From assembly GCF_003332885.2 (NCBI RefSeq), contig NZ_QOWJ01000001.1, forward strand, positions 496,001 through 560,000: DNA of 64,000 nt, read 5' to 3'. This document shows, one piece after another, positions 33,789 to 43,028 of this stretch (positions are counted from its first letter, which is position 1; every line of letters starts with the position of its first letter). The notes beneath the pieces are model-generated. The model saw only the letters and a list, made by a program, of their open reading frames with translations. It ran no database searches and was not told the DNA's origin. Both the position numbers and the translations under genes were made by a program. The stretch is from Paracnuella aquatica (GTDB taxonomy: Bacteria; Bacteroidota; Bacteroidia; Chitinophagales; Chitinophagaceae).

Positions 33789-33928
33789 TTCGCAGTAGTG
33801 GTTTTCAAATATTCTCCCTGAGATACAGTAGGTAACTCTACATTATAGTTCTCTAAAACAGAAGCGCGGGCAAATAATTTCTGAACACACAGCGTCGGTG
33901 GAGCAAGCCCTGTGCACCTATTTAACAT
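33785..33928 (-). CDS. very small gene coupled to the 84-residue gene
   Basis: A 47-residue frame with ATG at 33926-33928 (MLNRCTGLAPPTLCVQKLF, ending GEYLKTTTAK). Its TGA overlaps the next ATG by 4 bp in the classical coupled arrangement. It could be a complete small protein or the surviving C-terminal end of a larger gene whose upstream part is gone: nothing gene-like lies between it and the divergent glycosyltransferase gene at 34106. No family recognised. Confidence 0.35.
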   Translation of the reverse strand: MLNRCTGLAPPTLCVQKLFARASVLENYNVELPTVSQGEYLKTTTAK

Positions 33929-34105
33929 AATATAAATTATCGGCAAAAGCAATAAAGTTGAGGAGTGAAGCCATTCGGCCTAAACCGGGAAAACAAATAT
34001 AAATTGCGCTGCCTTTGCATATGACCTAATCGCATTTAAGAAAGACAAATCACCAACGAAACACCCATTGATCATCCGGAATTCATTTCCGGCCAACAAC
34101 CATAC

Positions 34106-35764
34106 ATGCGCCCTATTTCATTACCGCATTCCGCCAATCCGACGCTACCTGCGTACCAACTCGCCGCCGCCAAAAACGTCATTTCCATTTTTATCATTTT
34201 GGGCATCGCCTTACGGCTGTTTCATTTTTTCGACAACCGTTCGCTGTGGAACGATGAAATGTACTTGGCATCGAGCCTGGTGCGGCTGAACCTCTGGGAA
34301 CTGGCCACCAGCCCGCTCGATTACGAGCAAAAAGCACCGCTGGGATTTTTGTGGGCTGTCAAACTGTGTGTGATGCTTTTCGGCAAAAGCGAAATGGCAT
34401 TGCGGCTGTTCCCGTTGCTGTGCGGCATTGCTACGCTGTTTATTTTCCGTCCGGTTGCACATTACTTTTTAAAACCTGTTGCGGCGGTTGCAGCCATGGG
34501 CATCATGGCGTTTTCGCCATTTATTATTTACCACGCGGTCGAGATCAAACAATACAGCACCGAGCTGTTGGCTTCGGTTTTCCTGCTGGCCTTGTATTGC
34601 CGGTATCATCAAAAAACGGATAATAAAAGTTTGCTCCTGTACGGCATTTTGGGCGCTGTTGCCGTTTGGTTTTCCTTTTCGTCAGTGTTTATGCTGGTGG
34701 GCATTGCCATAGGTACCTGCATCTATTTAATCCTCAAAAAAAATTGGTCGCTGCTCTTCTGGTCCATGATTCCATTCGGCATCTGGGCAGTCAGTTTTGG
34801 CATCAGCTACGTGCTGTTTGTAAAAAATCACCCGGCAAAAGAATGGCTGGTGGAATGGTTTGCGCTTTCGCATGGGTTTATGCCACTGCCGCCAAAATCG
34901 GCGGCCGATATGAGCTGGTTTGTGCACAAGTTGTTTGGCATTTTTCATTACCCATTGGGACTTTCATGGGTTTCGCTGCCGCCTGAAACGGCGCCGGTAC
35001 CCAGGCTGCTGGCACGTATGGCCATCGTGCCGCTGGCTTTGCTGGTGGCGGGTTTGGTAGCTTTTTGGCGCGGTGGTAAAAAGCACCTGCTCGTTTTTTC
35101 AATGCCTATTTTGTTGCACCTGCTGGCTTCCGGTGTGCAGGCGTTTCCATTTTTGGAGCGGCTTACCTTTTACTTGGCGCCTATTTTTATTTTGCTGATT
35201 GCCCGTGGCGTGCAGGTGGTCACCGACTATTTCCCAACAAAACAATGGCTGGCTTACTTGCTGGTGGCCCTGCTCCTGTTCGGGCCCGTGTTCAACATTT
35301 TCCGGCAAACGATGGATACCTCGATGTTTGCAGATTTTAAAAAATCGTACGACCGCGAAACTTTGCTCTATATCGACAAGCATGCGCAACCAGGCGATGT
35401 GGTGTATGTATATTGGAACAACCTGGTGCCGTACCGTTATTATAAAGACAACTACGGGCTGAAGTTTAAAGCGGTGGAAGGCGCCGATCACAAGTTCTCC
35501 GCAACTAACGTCGACGAATACATGAAATTGGTGGAGCAGGATGTGCAACACCTGGCCGGTGCCAAACGGGTGTGGCTTATTTACAATAAAATTTTACCCA
35601 ACGGCAACATCGGCGACCGCATGTATGACCCCGAATGGTATTTTAAAACCGACATTCACGTGCCCATTGAAAAAGTGCAACCGTTATTTGGAAAGTACGG
35701 CAAACAACTTGAAATGGTGGAAACACGCAATGTAAACGTGTTGTTGTTCGATTGGAACAATTAA
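34106..35764 (+). CDS. GT39/ArnT-like membrane glycosyltransferase
   Basis: 552 residues. About ten hydrophobic helices (for example 25-40, 80-96, 103-121, 137-151, 176-211) followed by a soluble C-terminal domain from about 415. The GT-C acidic motif is in SLWNDEMYLA (Asp50-Glu51), in the first periplasmic loop, where it binds the polyprenyl-phosphate sugar donor. Relatives transfer mannose, aminoarabinose or other sugars to proteins or lipid A at the outer face of the inner membrane. Donor and acceptor are not deducible. Monocistronic, bounded by a bidirectional terminator. Confidence 0.85.
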   Translation: MRPISLPHSANPTLPAYQLAAAKNVISIFIILGIALRLFHFFDNRSLWNDEMYLASSLVRLNLWELATSPLDYEQKAPLGFLWAVKLCVMLFGKSEMALRLFPLLCGIATLFIFRPVAHYFLKPVAAVAAMGIMAFSPFIIYHAVEIKQYSTELLASVFLLALYCRYHQKTDNKSLLLYGILGAVAVWFSFSSVFMLVGIAIGTCIYLILKKNWSLLFWSMIPFGIWAVSFGISYVLFVKNHPAKEWLVEWFALSHGFMPLPPKSAADMSWFVHKLFGIFHYPLGLSWVSLPPETAPVPRLLARMAIVPLALLVAGLVAFWRGGKKHLLVFSMPILLHLLASGVQAFPFLERLTFYLAPIFILLIARGVQVVTDYFPTKQWLAYLLVALLLFGPVFNIFRQTMDTSMFADFKKSYDRETLLYIDKHAQPGDVVYVYWNNLVPYRYYKDNYGLKFKAVEGADHKFSATNVDEYMKLVEQDVQHLAGAKRVWLIYNKILPNGNIGDRMYDPEWYFKTDIHVPIEKVQPLFGKYGKQLEMVETRNVNVLLFDWNN

Positions 35765-35786
35765 AATTTTCCAATTTGGAATAGCA

Positions 35787-35829
35787 AAAAAAGAGCACCA
35801 AAAACTTCCCGTCTTTGGTGCTCTTTTTT
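35787..35829. terminator. bidirectional terminator
   Basis: AAAAAAGAGCACCAAA (35787-35802) pairs perfectly with TTTGGTGCTCTTTTTT (35814-35829), between the convergent glycosyltransferase and DUF2892 genes; the right arm overlaps the stop codon of the latter. Confidence 0.92.
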
Positions 35830-36265
35830 ATTTATTAACGGCTCGCCAGGCGGCGTCGCCTTCTGTGCTTGATTTTTTGAAATCGCCGCGGAGCGTTTTA
35901 AGGCCAAACTTTTCTTTATCAATTTCCTGCCGGGTTCTAAAGCCGAGCCGCCGTAAAATGGGCAGCGGCGGGCACCAGCCCTGTATGGCGTGTTGCGCCA
36001 AAAACAAGGTGACCACTGCCGGCAATACCAGCCATTTCCGGTTCACAAATGCACCCAGTATTACCCCGGTAAAGGCCAGCGTGGAAGCGTTCAATTCCAG
36101 TGCACGCTCCATATCCCATTCGTCGTTGAGCAACTCCAGCCGTTCATCAATCAGCCTGGGGTTGTTTGCGGCAAGCCGCAAATGATACAGGGTTTCCTGG
36201 TCTATTTCAGAGTTTAAAGCATCGCTGGTTTGTTCACGTACCAGGTCTTTGTTTTTGGCAGCCAT
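35828..36265 (-). CDS. DUF2892 (YgaP-type membrane domain) protein
   Basis: 145 residues from the ATG at 36265; the open frame continues upstream through the serA terminator region and is not used. The N-terminal half is hydrophilic and helical. The second half has the DUF2892 pattern: short helical segment with STLAFTGVILGAFVNRKWLVLPAVVTLFLAQHAIQGWCPPLPILRRLGFRT, two TM helices plus the WCPPLPILRRLG end typical of the domain. Function unknown; in YgaP the domain anchors a rhodanese. No rhodanese domain is present here. Confidence 0.8.
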   Translation of the reverse strand: MAAKNKDLVREQTSDALNSEIDQETLYHLRLAANNPRLIDERLELLNDEWDMERALELNASTLAFTGVILGAFVNRKWLVLPAVVTLFLAQHAIQGWCPPLPILRRLGFRTRQEIDKEKFGLKTLRGDFKKSSTEGDAAWRAVNK

Positions 36266-36333
36266 GAAATAAATGGTTTTATAAGTTGTTCTCAAGCAAT
36301 GTTTTTTAAACAATACACTTAGAACTTCCTGAT

Positions 36334-36386
36334 AAAAATGGCACGGGAAGCATAGCGCTGTCGGCAACGCTCCTGCTTTCCGTGCC
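36334..36386 (-). terminator. terminator of serA
   Basis: On the minus strand the arms 36374-36386 and 36340-36352 pair over 13 bp (GGCACGG core, one wobble) and are followed by ATTTTTAT. It lies 7 bp after the serA stop. Confidence 0.75.
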
Positions 36387-36392
36387 CAGCAT

Positions 36393-37628
36393 TTAATACA
36401 ATAACCGCACCTTTATAGTTTGTGGCACTTCTTTCAGTAATTGAGCGGCCTGCTTCGACAATTTGCGGTCTACATCCACCACCACATACCCAATCTGGTC
36501 GTTGGTTTTCAGGTATTGCCCCAAAATGTTGATGTTATTTTGCGACAATTGGCCGTTGATCTGCGACAGTACGCCGGGAACGTTTTTGTGGATGTGCAAC
36601 ACCCGGTGGGCACCTTCCTGCGGCGGCAACGCCAGGCCCGGAACGGTATGCGAACCCCAGGTAATGCCTTTTTCCAAATAGCTCAGCAGTTTATTGCTCA
36701 CGTCCTCCCCTATGTTTTGCTGTGCTTCTTCGGTTGAGCCGCCAATATGCGGTGTCAGCAATACATTGGGCAAACCCTGCAGCGGGCTTACAAAACGGTC
36801 GCCGTTCTTTTCGGGCTCCACCGGGAACACATCCACAGCGGCACCACGCAGCTGGCCGCTTTCCAGGTATTTGCGCAGCTCGTCCAGGTCCATCACTTCG
36901 CCACGGGCGTAGTTGATGATGATGGCGCCTTGTTTTACATAGGGAAGATTCGTTTTATTGATGAGGTTTTTCGTTTGCGGGGTGTCCGGCACGTGCAGCG
37001 TGATCACGTCCGAATTGCTGAGCAGTTGCTGCAGCGATTTGGCATCCTGCGCATTGCCCATGGGCAGCTTGGTTTGGATGTCGTAAAAAATCACCTTCAT
37101 ACCCATGGCTTCGGCCAGCACGCTTACCTGTGCGCCGATATTGCCGTAACCAATAATGCCCAGCGTTTTGCCGCGCAGCTCGTTGCTGCCGCTGGCATCC
37201 TTCATCCAATCGCCGCGGTGTGCCGCGTTGTTTTTATCAATAATCTTGCGAATAAGCATTACGGATGCGCCAATAACCAGCTCGGCCACCGAACGGGTGT
37301 TGGAGTACGGCGCATTAAAAACAGCCACGCCATGATGGGTAGCGGCATCGAGGGCTACCTGGTTGGTACCGATGCAAAAACAGCCAATGGCCTGCAGTTT
37401 TTCGGCGGCGGCCAATACGGCAGGGGTTACATTTGTTTTGGAGCGGATGCCCAGAATGTGCACATCCTTGATCTTTTCGATCAGTTCACTTTCGGGAAGC
37501 GCCTTGGTGAGGCGTTCCACATTTTCGTAACCGTTGCTGGTAAAGCGTTCGGCAGCGGTGGCGCTGATATTTTCCAACAGCAGGATCTTGATCTTTTCCC
37601 GCGGGTATGAGGTCTTTGTGGTCTCCAT
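36393..37628 (-). CDS. serA: D-3-phosphoglycerate dehydrogenase
   Basis: 411 residues, the length of the E. coli short-form enzyme. A Rossmann domain with GIIGYGNIGAQ (about 157-167) is inserted in the substrate domain. Catalytic residues are Arg in NYARGEVMD, Glu in the following helix region and His in LLTPHIGGSTEEAQ. A C-terminal ACT domain (about 335-411, GVLSQINGQLSQNNINI) gives serine feedback control. It oxidises 3-phosphoglycerate with NAD to start serine synthesis, opposite in direction to the serine dehydratase at 11.4 kb. A near-consensus -7 (GATATTTG) lies about 6 bp upstream of the ATG. Confidence 0.95.
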   Translation of the reverse strand: METTKTSYPREKIKILLLENISATAAERFTSNGYENVERLTKALPESELIEKIKDVHILGIRSKTNVTPAVLAAAEKLQAIGCFCIGTNQVALDAATHHGVAVFNAPYSNTRSVAELVIGASVMLIRKIIDKNNAAHRGDWMKDASGSNELRGKTLGIIGYGNIGAQVSVLAEAMGMKVIFYDIQTKLPMGNAQDAKSLQQLLSNSDVITLHVPDTPQTKNLINKTNLPYVKQGAIIINYARGEVMDLDELRKYLESGQLRGAAVDVFPVEPEKNGDRFVSPLQGLPNVLLTPHIGGSTEEAQQNIGEDVSNKLLSYLEKGITWGSHTVPGLALPPQEGAHRVLHIHKNVPGVLSQINGQLSQNNINILGQYLKTNDQIGYVVVDVDRKLSKQAAQLLKEVPQTIKVRLLY

Positions 37629-37729
37629 GGTTCAAATATCTTAAATAAACTGCCTGATTCGTTAGATTTTATTCAATAATTGTCCACTTTGTTTTTTCAA
37701 ACAGCAACCGATTAGTTATACAGGCCTTT

Positions 37730-37737
37730 TACTTTTG
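37730..37737 (+). promoter_or_regulatory. -7 promoter box of the serine hydrolase lipoprotein gene
   Basis: TACTTTTG, exact TAnnTTTG, 14 bp before the TTG start at 37752; leader of about 9 nt. Confidence 0.5.
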
Positions 37738-37751
37738 CAAAAATTCGAACA

Positions 37752-38909
37752 TTGAAACCCTATATATATGGATTATGCGCGGCCCTTTTATGCGCCGGGT
37801 GCGGCGCAAGTGCGGATAAGGATAAAAAGGATAAAGATCGGGAAGCTGTGTATGCAGCACATTTCCCGGCACTGAAGCCGGCGGAGAAAAAGCGGTACCA
37901 CGATGCGGTAGACAGTTTTTTAAAACCACTGATCCGGTCGGGCTTCAGCGGCTCCATACTGGTGGCCAAGGAAGGCGAACCCGTATATGAATATTATACC
38001 GGCATTGCCAACCCCATCAGCAAAGATTCCATCACGGCCGAAACGCCACTGCAAATTGCATCGACGTCTAAAACCCTGACTGCTGCTGCCATTCTGCAGC
38101 TGGTGCAGGACGGCAAGCTGCAGCTGTCCGATTCGCTGCAAACATTTTTCCCCGACCTGCCCTACCCGGGCATCACGGTAAAAACGCTGCTGAATCACCG
38201 CAGCGGCCTGCCCAATTATATGTACTTTTTGGAGGGTGGCCTGTGGGATAAAAAACAATACCTCACCAATGCCGATGTGCTGGGCAAACTGGTTGAACTG
38301 GCCCCGCCCCGCGCCTTCAAGCCCGATACGCGTTTCCAATACTGCAACACCAACTATGTGCTGCTGGCGCTGATTGTGGAGCAACTGAGCGGACTTACCT
38401 ACTCCGATTACATGCAGCAAAATGTGTTTGGGCCGCTGGGCATGACCAACACTTTTGTATACACGCCAACCGATACGCTGGTGCATTCGATTTCGTTCAA
38501 TGCGGGTGGCGGCATCTGGGCACAGGATTATACCGACGGACCTTACGGCGATAAAAATATTTACTCCACGCCCCGCGACCTGCTCAAGTGGGACCAGGCG
38601 CTGTACAACGGCGATTTTATTGCGCAGGCCCTGCTTGATTCGGCGTTTACGCCCTACAGCCACGAAAAGCCGGGACAACATAATTATGGGCTGGGCTTTC
38701 GGTTGCTGATGTTGGATGGCGGTAAAAAAGTAGTGTACCACAATGGCCGATGGCACGGGTTCAACGCGGCATTTTCCCGCCTGCCGGATGAGCATGTGAC
38801 CATTATTATTTTGGGCAACAGGTTCAAGAGCAGCATTTATACCCTTGCCCGCAAAATGTACAACCTGTTTGGTCCATACGAGCCCGGCGCCGCAGAAGGC
38901 GCGGAATGA
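37752..38909 (+). CDS. serine hydrolase lipoprotein, beta-lactamase-like family
   Basis: 385 residues. The start is a TTG at 37752 giving MKPYIYGLCAALLCAGC, a lipoprotein signal with Cys17; no ATG in frame would keep the signal. Ser104-Lys107 form SxxK (ASTSKTLT), YxN is QYCNTNYVL, and HNGRWHGFNAAF is the third-motif region. It belongs with AmpC/EstB-type peptidases and esterases, not proven beta-lactamases. It shares architecture, but little local sequence, with the secreted paralogue at 28.9 kb. The NAD(P)HX repair gene begins 84 bp downstream with its own promoter. Confidence 0.88.
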   Translation: MKPYIYGLCAALLCAGCGASADKDKKDKDREAVYAAHFPALKPAEKKRYHDAVDSFLKPLIRSGFSGSILVAKEGEPVYEYYTGIANPISKDSITAETPLQIASTSKTLTAAAILQLVQDGKLQLSDSLQTFFPDLPYPGITVKTLLNHRSGLPNYMYFLEGGLWDKKQYLTNADVLGKLVELAPPRAFKPDTRFQYCNTNYVLLALIVEQLSGLTYSDYMQQNVFGPLGMTNTFVYTPTDTLVHSISFNAGGGIWAQDYTDGPYGDKNIYSTPRDLLKWDQALYNGDFIAQALLDSAFTPYSHEKPGQHNYGLGFRLLMLDGGKKVVYHNGRWHGFNAAFSRLPDEHVTIIILGNRFKSSIYTLARKMYNLFGPYEPGAAEGAE

Positions 38910-38932
38910 TGTTTGAAAGGTTGTGTGGCAAA

Positions 38933-38965
38933 TTTGCGGCGCTGTGTTCCGGCGCTGCACATTTG
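38933..38965 (+). promoter_or_regulatory. promoter of the NAD(P)HX repair gene
   Basis: TTTG (38933-38936), 21-bp spacer, CACATTTG (38958-38965): -33/-7 layout of Bacteroidota with one mismatch in the -7 box. Leader of about 22 nt to the GTG start. Confidence 0.5.
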
Positions 38966-38993
38966 TTACATTAGTCCTTCAATTCATCTATCC

Positions 38994-40493
38994 GTGAAGT
39001 TGTACACCGCTGCACAGATCCGCGATTGGGATGCTTTTACCATTTCCCACGAACCCATTGCCTCCATCGACCTGATGGAACGGGCAGCAGCCAAATGCGT
39101 TGCCTGGCTGCTGCAACACTATGGGCCGGCGCAGCGCTTTGCCGTTTTCTGCGGTAAAGGCAACAATGGCGGCGATGGCCTCGCTATAGCCCGGATGCTG
39201 CACCAACGCGGCCTGCCGGTTGAAGTGTTCATTCTTGAGTTTGGCGCCATCGGTTCACCCGATTTCCAGGCCAACCTGCAGCGGATGCACCAGTTCGACA
39301 TTCCCTTCCATTTTGTACAGGAAATCCTGCCGCTGCCCCTACTCCACCCCGATGCGGTAATTATAGATGCGCTTTTCGGAACCGGTTTGAATCGGCCATT
39401 GGAAGGTTTGGCGGCAACCATTGTAGCACACATCAATAACGCATTAAACGAAGTGGTATCGATAGACGTACCGAGCGGGATGATGTTGGATGCATCCGTT
39501 GAAAATGCTGCCGTCATTTGTGCCCATTATACGCTGAGTTTCCAGGCAACGAAAGCTGCTTTTTTATTGCCGCAAAATGAAACCCAGACCGGTAAGGTCG
39601 TTGTGCTGGATATTGGGCTGCACGCAGGCTACGATGCCGATGCACCATTTGAGTTGCTGGAGATTGCGACTATAAAAAAAATAATGCGACCACGTTCGCG
39701 GTTTGCACATAAAGGCAATTTTGGGCATGGGCTGATCATTGGCGGCAGCTTTGGTAAAATGGGCGCTGTGGTATTGTCTACACGGGCACTGTTGCGCAGC
39801 GGTACGGGGCTTGCTACGGCTTGTGTACCCAAATGCGGCTACAACATTCTGCAAACCACTGCGCCGGAGGCCATGACAATGACCGACGAAGGCCCTGAAT
39901 ATTTGACACAACTAACGGTGGTCCCTAACTGTTTTTCGGCAGTCGGCATCGGGCCGGGGATGGGTACAGATGAAGAGACGCTCAAGGCATTTGCCAATTT
40001 TGTTCCGCAGTGTGCCATTCCGCTGGTAGTCGATGCCGACGGGTTGAACTTATTGGCCCGTCGCCCTGAGTTGTTGCACCAATTACCGCCGCAAACCATT
40101 TTAACACCACACCCCAAGGAATTTAGCCGCCTGTTTGGCGAAAGCAATAATGATTTTGACCGGGTAAAACTGGCGCTGGAAAAAGCCGCCGAATACAACG
40201 TGGTGATTATTTTAAAAGGCCATCATAGTTTGATCGCATCACCTGGCGGCAAAGGATATTTCAACAGCACCGGCAATGCCGGGATGGCCACCGGTGGCTC
40301 CGGCGATGTGCTGACCGGTTTGCTCACCGGTTTGTTGGCGCAGGGATATAATGCTTTAGACGCCGCTTTGATTGGTGTGTACCTACACGGCCTCGCCGGC
40401 GACCTGGCCGCTGCTCGGTTGTCGCAGGAAGCGATGATCGCAGGCGATATCATTCATCATTTTGCACCGGCTTTCCGCAAACTAACCGCCTGA
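38994..40493 (+). CDS. nnr: bifunctional NAD(P)H-hydrate epimerase/dehydratase
   Basis: 499 residues from a GTG at 38994, which gives MKLYTAAQIRDWD, the normal family start; upstream frame is leader. The N-terminal YjeF_N domain (1-210) has CGKGNNGGDGLAIARML and the DALFGTGLNRPL segment. The C-terminal carbohydrate-kinase-like domain (about 225-499) has HKGNFGHGLIIGGS, VDADGLNLLA, LTPHPKEFSRL and the catalytic GNAGMATGGSGDVLTG. The enzyme epimerises R-NAD(P)HX and dehydrates S-NAD(P)HX with ADP, repairing damaged cofactors. Its stop is directly followed by that of the convergent galT. Confidence 0.96.
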   Translation: MKLYTAAQIRDWDAFTISHEPIASIDLMERAAAKCVAWLLQHYGPAQRFAVFCGKGNNGGDGLAIARMLHQRGLPVEVFILEFGAIGSPDFQANLQRMHQFDIPFHFVQEILPLPLLHPDAVIIDALFGTGLNRPLEGLAATIVAHINNALNEVVSIDVPSGMMLDASVENAAVICAHYTLSFQATKAAFLLPQNETQTGKVVVLDIGLHAGYDADAPFELLEIATIKKIMRPRSRFAHKGNFGHGLIIGGSFGKMGAVVLSTRALLRSGTGLATACVPKCGYNILQTTAPEAMTMTDEGPEYLTQLTVVPNCFSAVGIGPGMGTDEETLKAFANFVPQCAIPLVVDADGLNLLARRPELLHQLPPQTILTPHPKEFSRLFGESNNDFDRVKLALEKAAEYNVVIILKGHHSLIASPGGKGYFNSTGNAGMATGGSGDVLTGLLTGLLAQGYNALDAALIGVYLHGLAGDLAAARLSQEAMIAGDIIHHFAPAFRKLTA

Positions 40494-41549
40494 TTATTCC
40501 GCTTCTTTTTGTGCCAATTTATAATGTACATCGCTCAAGCCGCGCAACTTTTCTGCCGCCCATTCGGCGGTGATGTCCCGTTGCGGGCTGGCCAGCATTT
40601 CATAGCCCACCATAAATTTTTTCACCGTTGCCGACCGCAGCAGCGGCGGGTAAAAATGCATGTGCCAATGCCAGCCTGGGTGCTCACCATCATTTACCGG
40701 CGCCTGGTGCATGCCGGCGGAATAAGGAAAGGAAATGTTGAACAGGTTATCGTACCGCGTGGTGAGCTGCTTGAGGATAGCGGCAAATGCTGTTCTTTCC
40801 GCTTCGGAAAATTGCAGGATGTTTTGCACGTGTCGCTTGCTGATGATCATGGTTTCGTAAGGCCATACGGCCCAAAACGGCACCACCACTGCAAAATGCT
40901 CGTTTCCGATCACCATCCGCTCCCCTTCGTTTTGTTCCAGCTGCAGGTAGTCGGTGAGCAGGCTGCGGCCGTGCTCGGCAAAGTATTGCTCCTGTTCCCG
41001 TGTTTCTTTTACAATTTCCAGTGGCAGTGCACTTTGCGCCCAGATCTGCCCATGCGGATGCGGGTTGGAGCAACCCATTATCTCGCCTTTGTTTTCGAAA
41101 ATCTGAATGTGGTTGATCGTTGGATCGGCGCTGAGCGCCGCAAATTCCCGTTGCCACACTTCCACCACTTTTACCAAACCCTCCATGCTGATTTCCGGAA
41201 GCGTAAGACTATGATCGGGTGAAAATGAAATAACTCTGCAGGTGCCCCGTTCGCTTTTGGCCTGCAGCAAACCACCGGCTGTAAACGCACCTTCAGGCGT
41301 ATCGTGCAGCAGTGCGGCAAAGTCGTTGGTAAACACAAATGAATCGGTATAAGCCGGGTTGGTATCGCCATCGGCCCGCACATTACCCGGGCACAAATAA
41401 CACTTTGGGTCATACGCAGGCCGGTTGTCGGGCGGCACCGGTTCCACCTTTCCCTGCCATGGCCGTTTAGTGCGGTGCGGCGAAACCAGTATCCAGTCGC
41501 CGGTCAGTAAATTATACCGGTTGTGCGGGTGCTCTTTGTAATCAAACAT
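40494..41549 (-). CDS. galT: galactose-1-phosphate uridylyltransferase
   Basis: 351 residues from the ATG at 41549; eight codons upstream are open but lie next to a hairpin. The active-site HPHGQIW places nucleophile His166 at the same number as the E. coli enzyme. Zinc ligands Cys50, Cys53 and His164 are present; [11 protein letters not shown] and [13 protein letters not shown] confirm the family. It exchanges UMP between UDP-glucose and galactose-1-phosphate in the Leloir pathway. No galK or galE gene is in the window, so galT is isolated. A 15-bp perfect inverted repeat lies 16 nt before the start. Confidence 0.95.
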   Translation of the reverse strand: MFDYKEHPHNRYNLLTGDWILVSPHRTKRPWQGKVEPVPPDNRPAYDPKCYLCPGNVRADGDTNPAYTDSFVFTNDFAALLHDTPEGAFTAGGLLQAKSERGTCRVISFSPDHSLTLPEISMEGLVKVVEVWQREFAALSADPTINHIQIFENKGEIMGCSNPHPHGQIWAQSALPLEIVKETREQEQYFAEHGRSLLTDYLQLEQNEGERMVIGNEHFAVVVPFWAVWPYETMIISKRHVQNILQFSEAERTAFAAILKQLTTRYDNLFNISFPYSAGMHQAPVNDGEHPGWHWHMHFYPPLLRSATVKKFMVGYEMLASPQRDITAEWAAEKLRGLSDVHYKLAQKEAE

Positions 41550-41564
41550 GCCGTTTAATTTTAC

Positions 41565-41603
41565 CCGGAACAAGGTGTAATTAAAATATACACCTTGTTC
41601 CGG
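41565..41603. promoter_or_regulatory. perfect inverted repeat in the galT leader
   Basis: CCGGAACAAGGTGTA (41565-41579) and its exact complement (41589-41603) flank a 9-base AT-rich loop. It lies between the BNR-protein gene end and galT. No T-run follows on either strand, so it is not a typical intrinsic terminator. TATATTTT within it resembles a -7 box on the galT strand, so an operator or a leader hairpin is possible. Confidence 0.5.
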
Positions 41604-41639
41604 CGATGATTACAAACGACGGCAAAAAATGGTCCGGCC

Positions 41640-43028
41640 TTATTTGCGGCTGGTTTTCTTTACATGCAACTTCGGGTTCCATTCCAGCACCTGCACCATT
41701 TGCGGCGCTGTTTTGGCTAAGCCTTCGCCATCTACCTGCACTGCGTTTTGAACAAAAAGATGCAACAACCCTTGCTCCCGCCACAGTTCCGTATCAAAAG
41801 ATGGCTCCCAGGATCCTACGCCTTTTTGCGATAGATCGAATACCTGCCACTTGGTCTTTTTAATATTCTTATTCAGCGCTACCGACACTTTACTGCCACG
41901 CTCCTCATCGCGAAAGATCATTGCCGCTGCCGACCGGCGTCCGTTTTTCCAGGCAATGATTTGCGGCCGGGCAATCGGAATGCTTTTGCTGCCGCCACCA
42001 CTGAGGCTGAATGGCGTGTTTCTAAATGCAAGGTTTTGTGTTTGCCACCGCTGTCCGTTTTTATAAACGAGCCGGTACTGCGGCACTTTGCTCATGCTGT
42101 CGCGCCAATAAGTTGCAATGAATGGCTGGCCGCCCGGTGCAGCAAACATGGAAGTCTGGTTAATGAGTTCACTTTTTTGCGGGATCGCTGCGGCCACTTC
42201 GGCGGTGGCTTGGGTTATGGGTAGCGTGTATTTATTGCCGTTAGATCGTTGCCACGTAGTGCCGCCGTCGGTTGACTGTGCATACATCAGGTCGTGGTTG
42301 GAAGCTACGTCGGGACTTTCGCGCCACACCCACGAAATGTGAATCGTGCCGCTGCCGTCGATGCACGCCTGCCAATACGGATTGCGCTTGCCCTCGCCGC
42401 TGATCAGGTTGTTGTGCAGGTTGCGCCATTCACTTTTTACTACATCGTATTTGTTGATCACGAGGTTGCCATTTCCCGAACCGCCATCGCGGTAAAAAAA
42501 CAGCAGGTCACTATCGGGCATGCGGTAAAATTCTGGATAACTGACACGACCCTCTCCCACCCGAGTCATTGGTATTTTGGGCCCAAACTGCAAGCCGCCC
42601 GGTTCCAAACTACGAACATAATTAAGGGGATTATTATGGTGGTCCCACGCCATGTGCAGGTAGCCCGCACCATCTGTTATAATGCTGATGACATTGTGTG
42701 CATCTTTTGTATTCCCGGTAAAAGGCGTTTGCTCCAACTGCCAGTATGCTGTGCCCAGTTTGCGTTTTCCCACAACTACATGACCGCTCCCATTATAAAA
42801 AGCAATGAACTGCGTATCGCGGTGCGTGACCAACGAATTTTTCCGGAAAACGGTAACGTTGATGGTGTTGGCTGCCCAGCCCGGGGCAACATCTACGAGC
42901 TTCACTTCCGGTATAGGTTGTTGTGCATTAATTGTGAAGCAGTAACAAATAAGTACAACGACGGATAACGTCTTAGTGATCGCTTTATGAAAAATATCCT
43001 TAGGTATAAACTGGTTTTTTAGCTGCAT
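41640..43028 (-). CDS. secreted BNR-repeat (BNR_4-type) protein, candidate polysaccharide-active enzyme
   Basis: 462 residues. Signal peptide through about residue 35 (TLSVVVLICYCFTINAQ). The rest is a beta-propeller with Asp-box-like turns (YAQSTDGGTTWQ, ITDGAGYLHMAWDHHNNPLNY, DGSGTIHISWVWRESPDV). The WDHHNNPLNYVRS and WVWRESPD segments resemble the BNR_4 family, which includes ulvan-lyase-type (PL24/PL25) enzymes and uncharacterised glycan-binding proteins. A sialidase assignment is not supported, because the Arg triad cannot be shown. There is no neighbouring SusC/D pair. It lies upstream of galT on the same strand, separated by the 15-bp hairpin. Confidence 0.75.
   Translation of the reverse strand: MQLKNQFIPKDIFHKAITKTLSVVVLICYCFTINAQQPIPEVKLVDVAPGWAANTINVTVFRKNSLVTHRDTQFIAFYNGSGHVVVGKRKLGTAYWQLEQTPFTGNTKDAHNVISIITDGAGYLHMAWDHHNNPLNYVRSLEPGGLQFGPKIPMTRVGEGRVSYPEFYRMPDSDLLFFYRDGGSGNGNLVINKYDVVKSEWRNLHNNLISGEGKRNPYWQACIDGSGTIHISWVWRESPDVASNHDLMYAQSTDGGTTWQRSNGNKYTLPITQATAEVAAAIPQKSELINQTSMFAAPGGQPFIATYWRDSMSKVPQYRLVYKNGQRWQTQNLAFRNTPFSLSGGGSKSIPIARPQIIAWKNGRRSAAAMIFRDEERGSKVSVALNKNIKKTKWQVFDLSQKGVGSWEPSFDTELWREQGLLHLFVQNAVQVDGEGLAKTAPQMVQVLEWNPKLHVKKTSRK

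Noticed and set aside
37920-38960. 346-codon minus-strand frame opposite the serine hydrolase
   Set aside because: Mirror of a gene with intact SxxK and YxN motifs; the frame has no recognisable domain.
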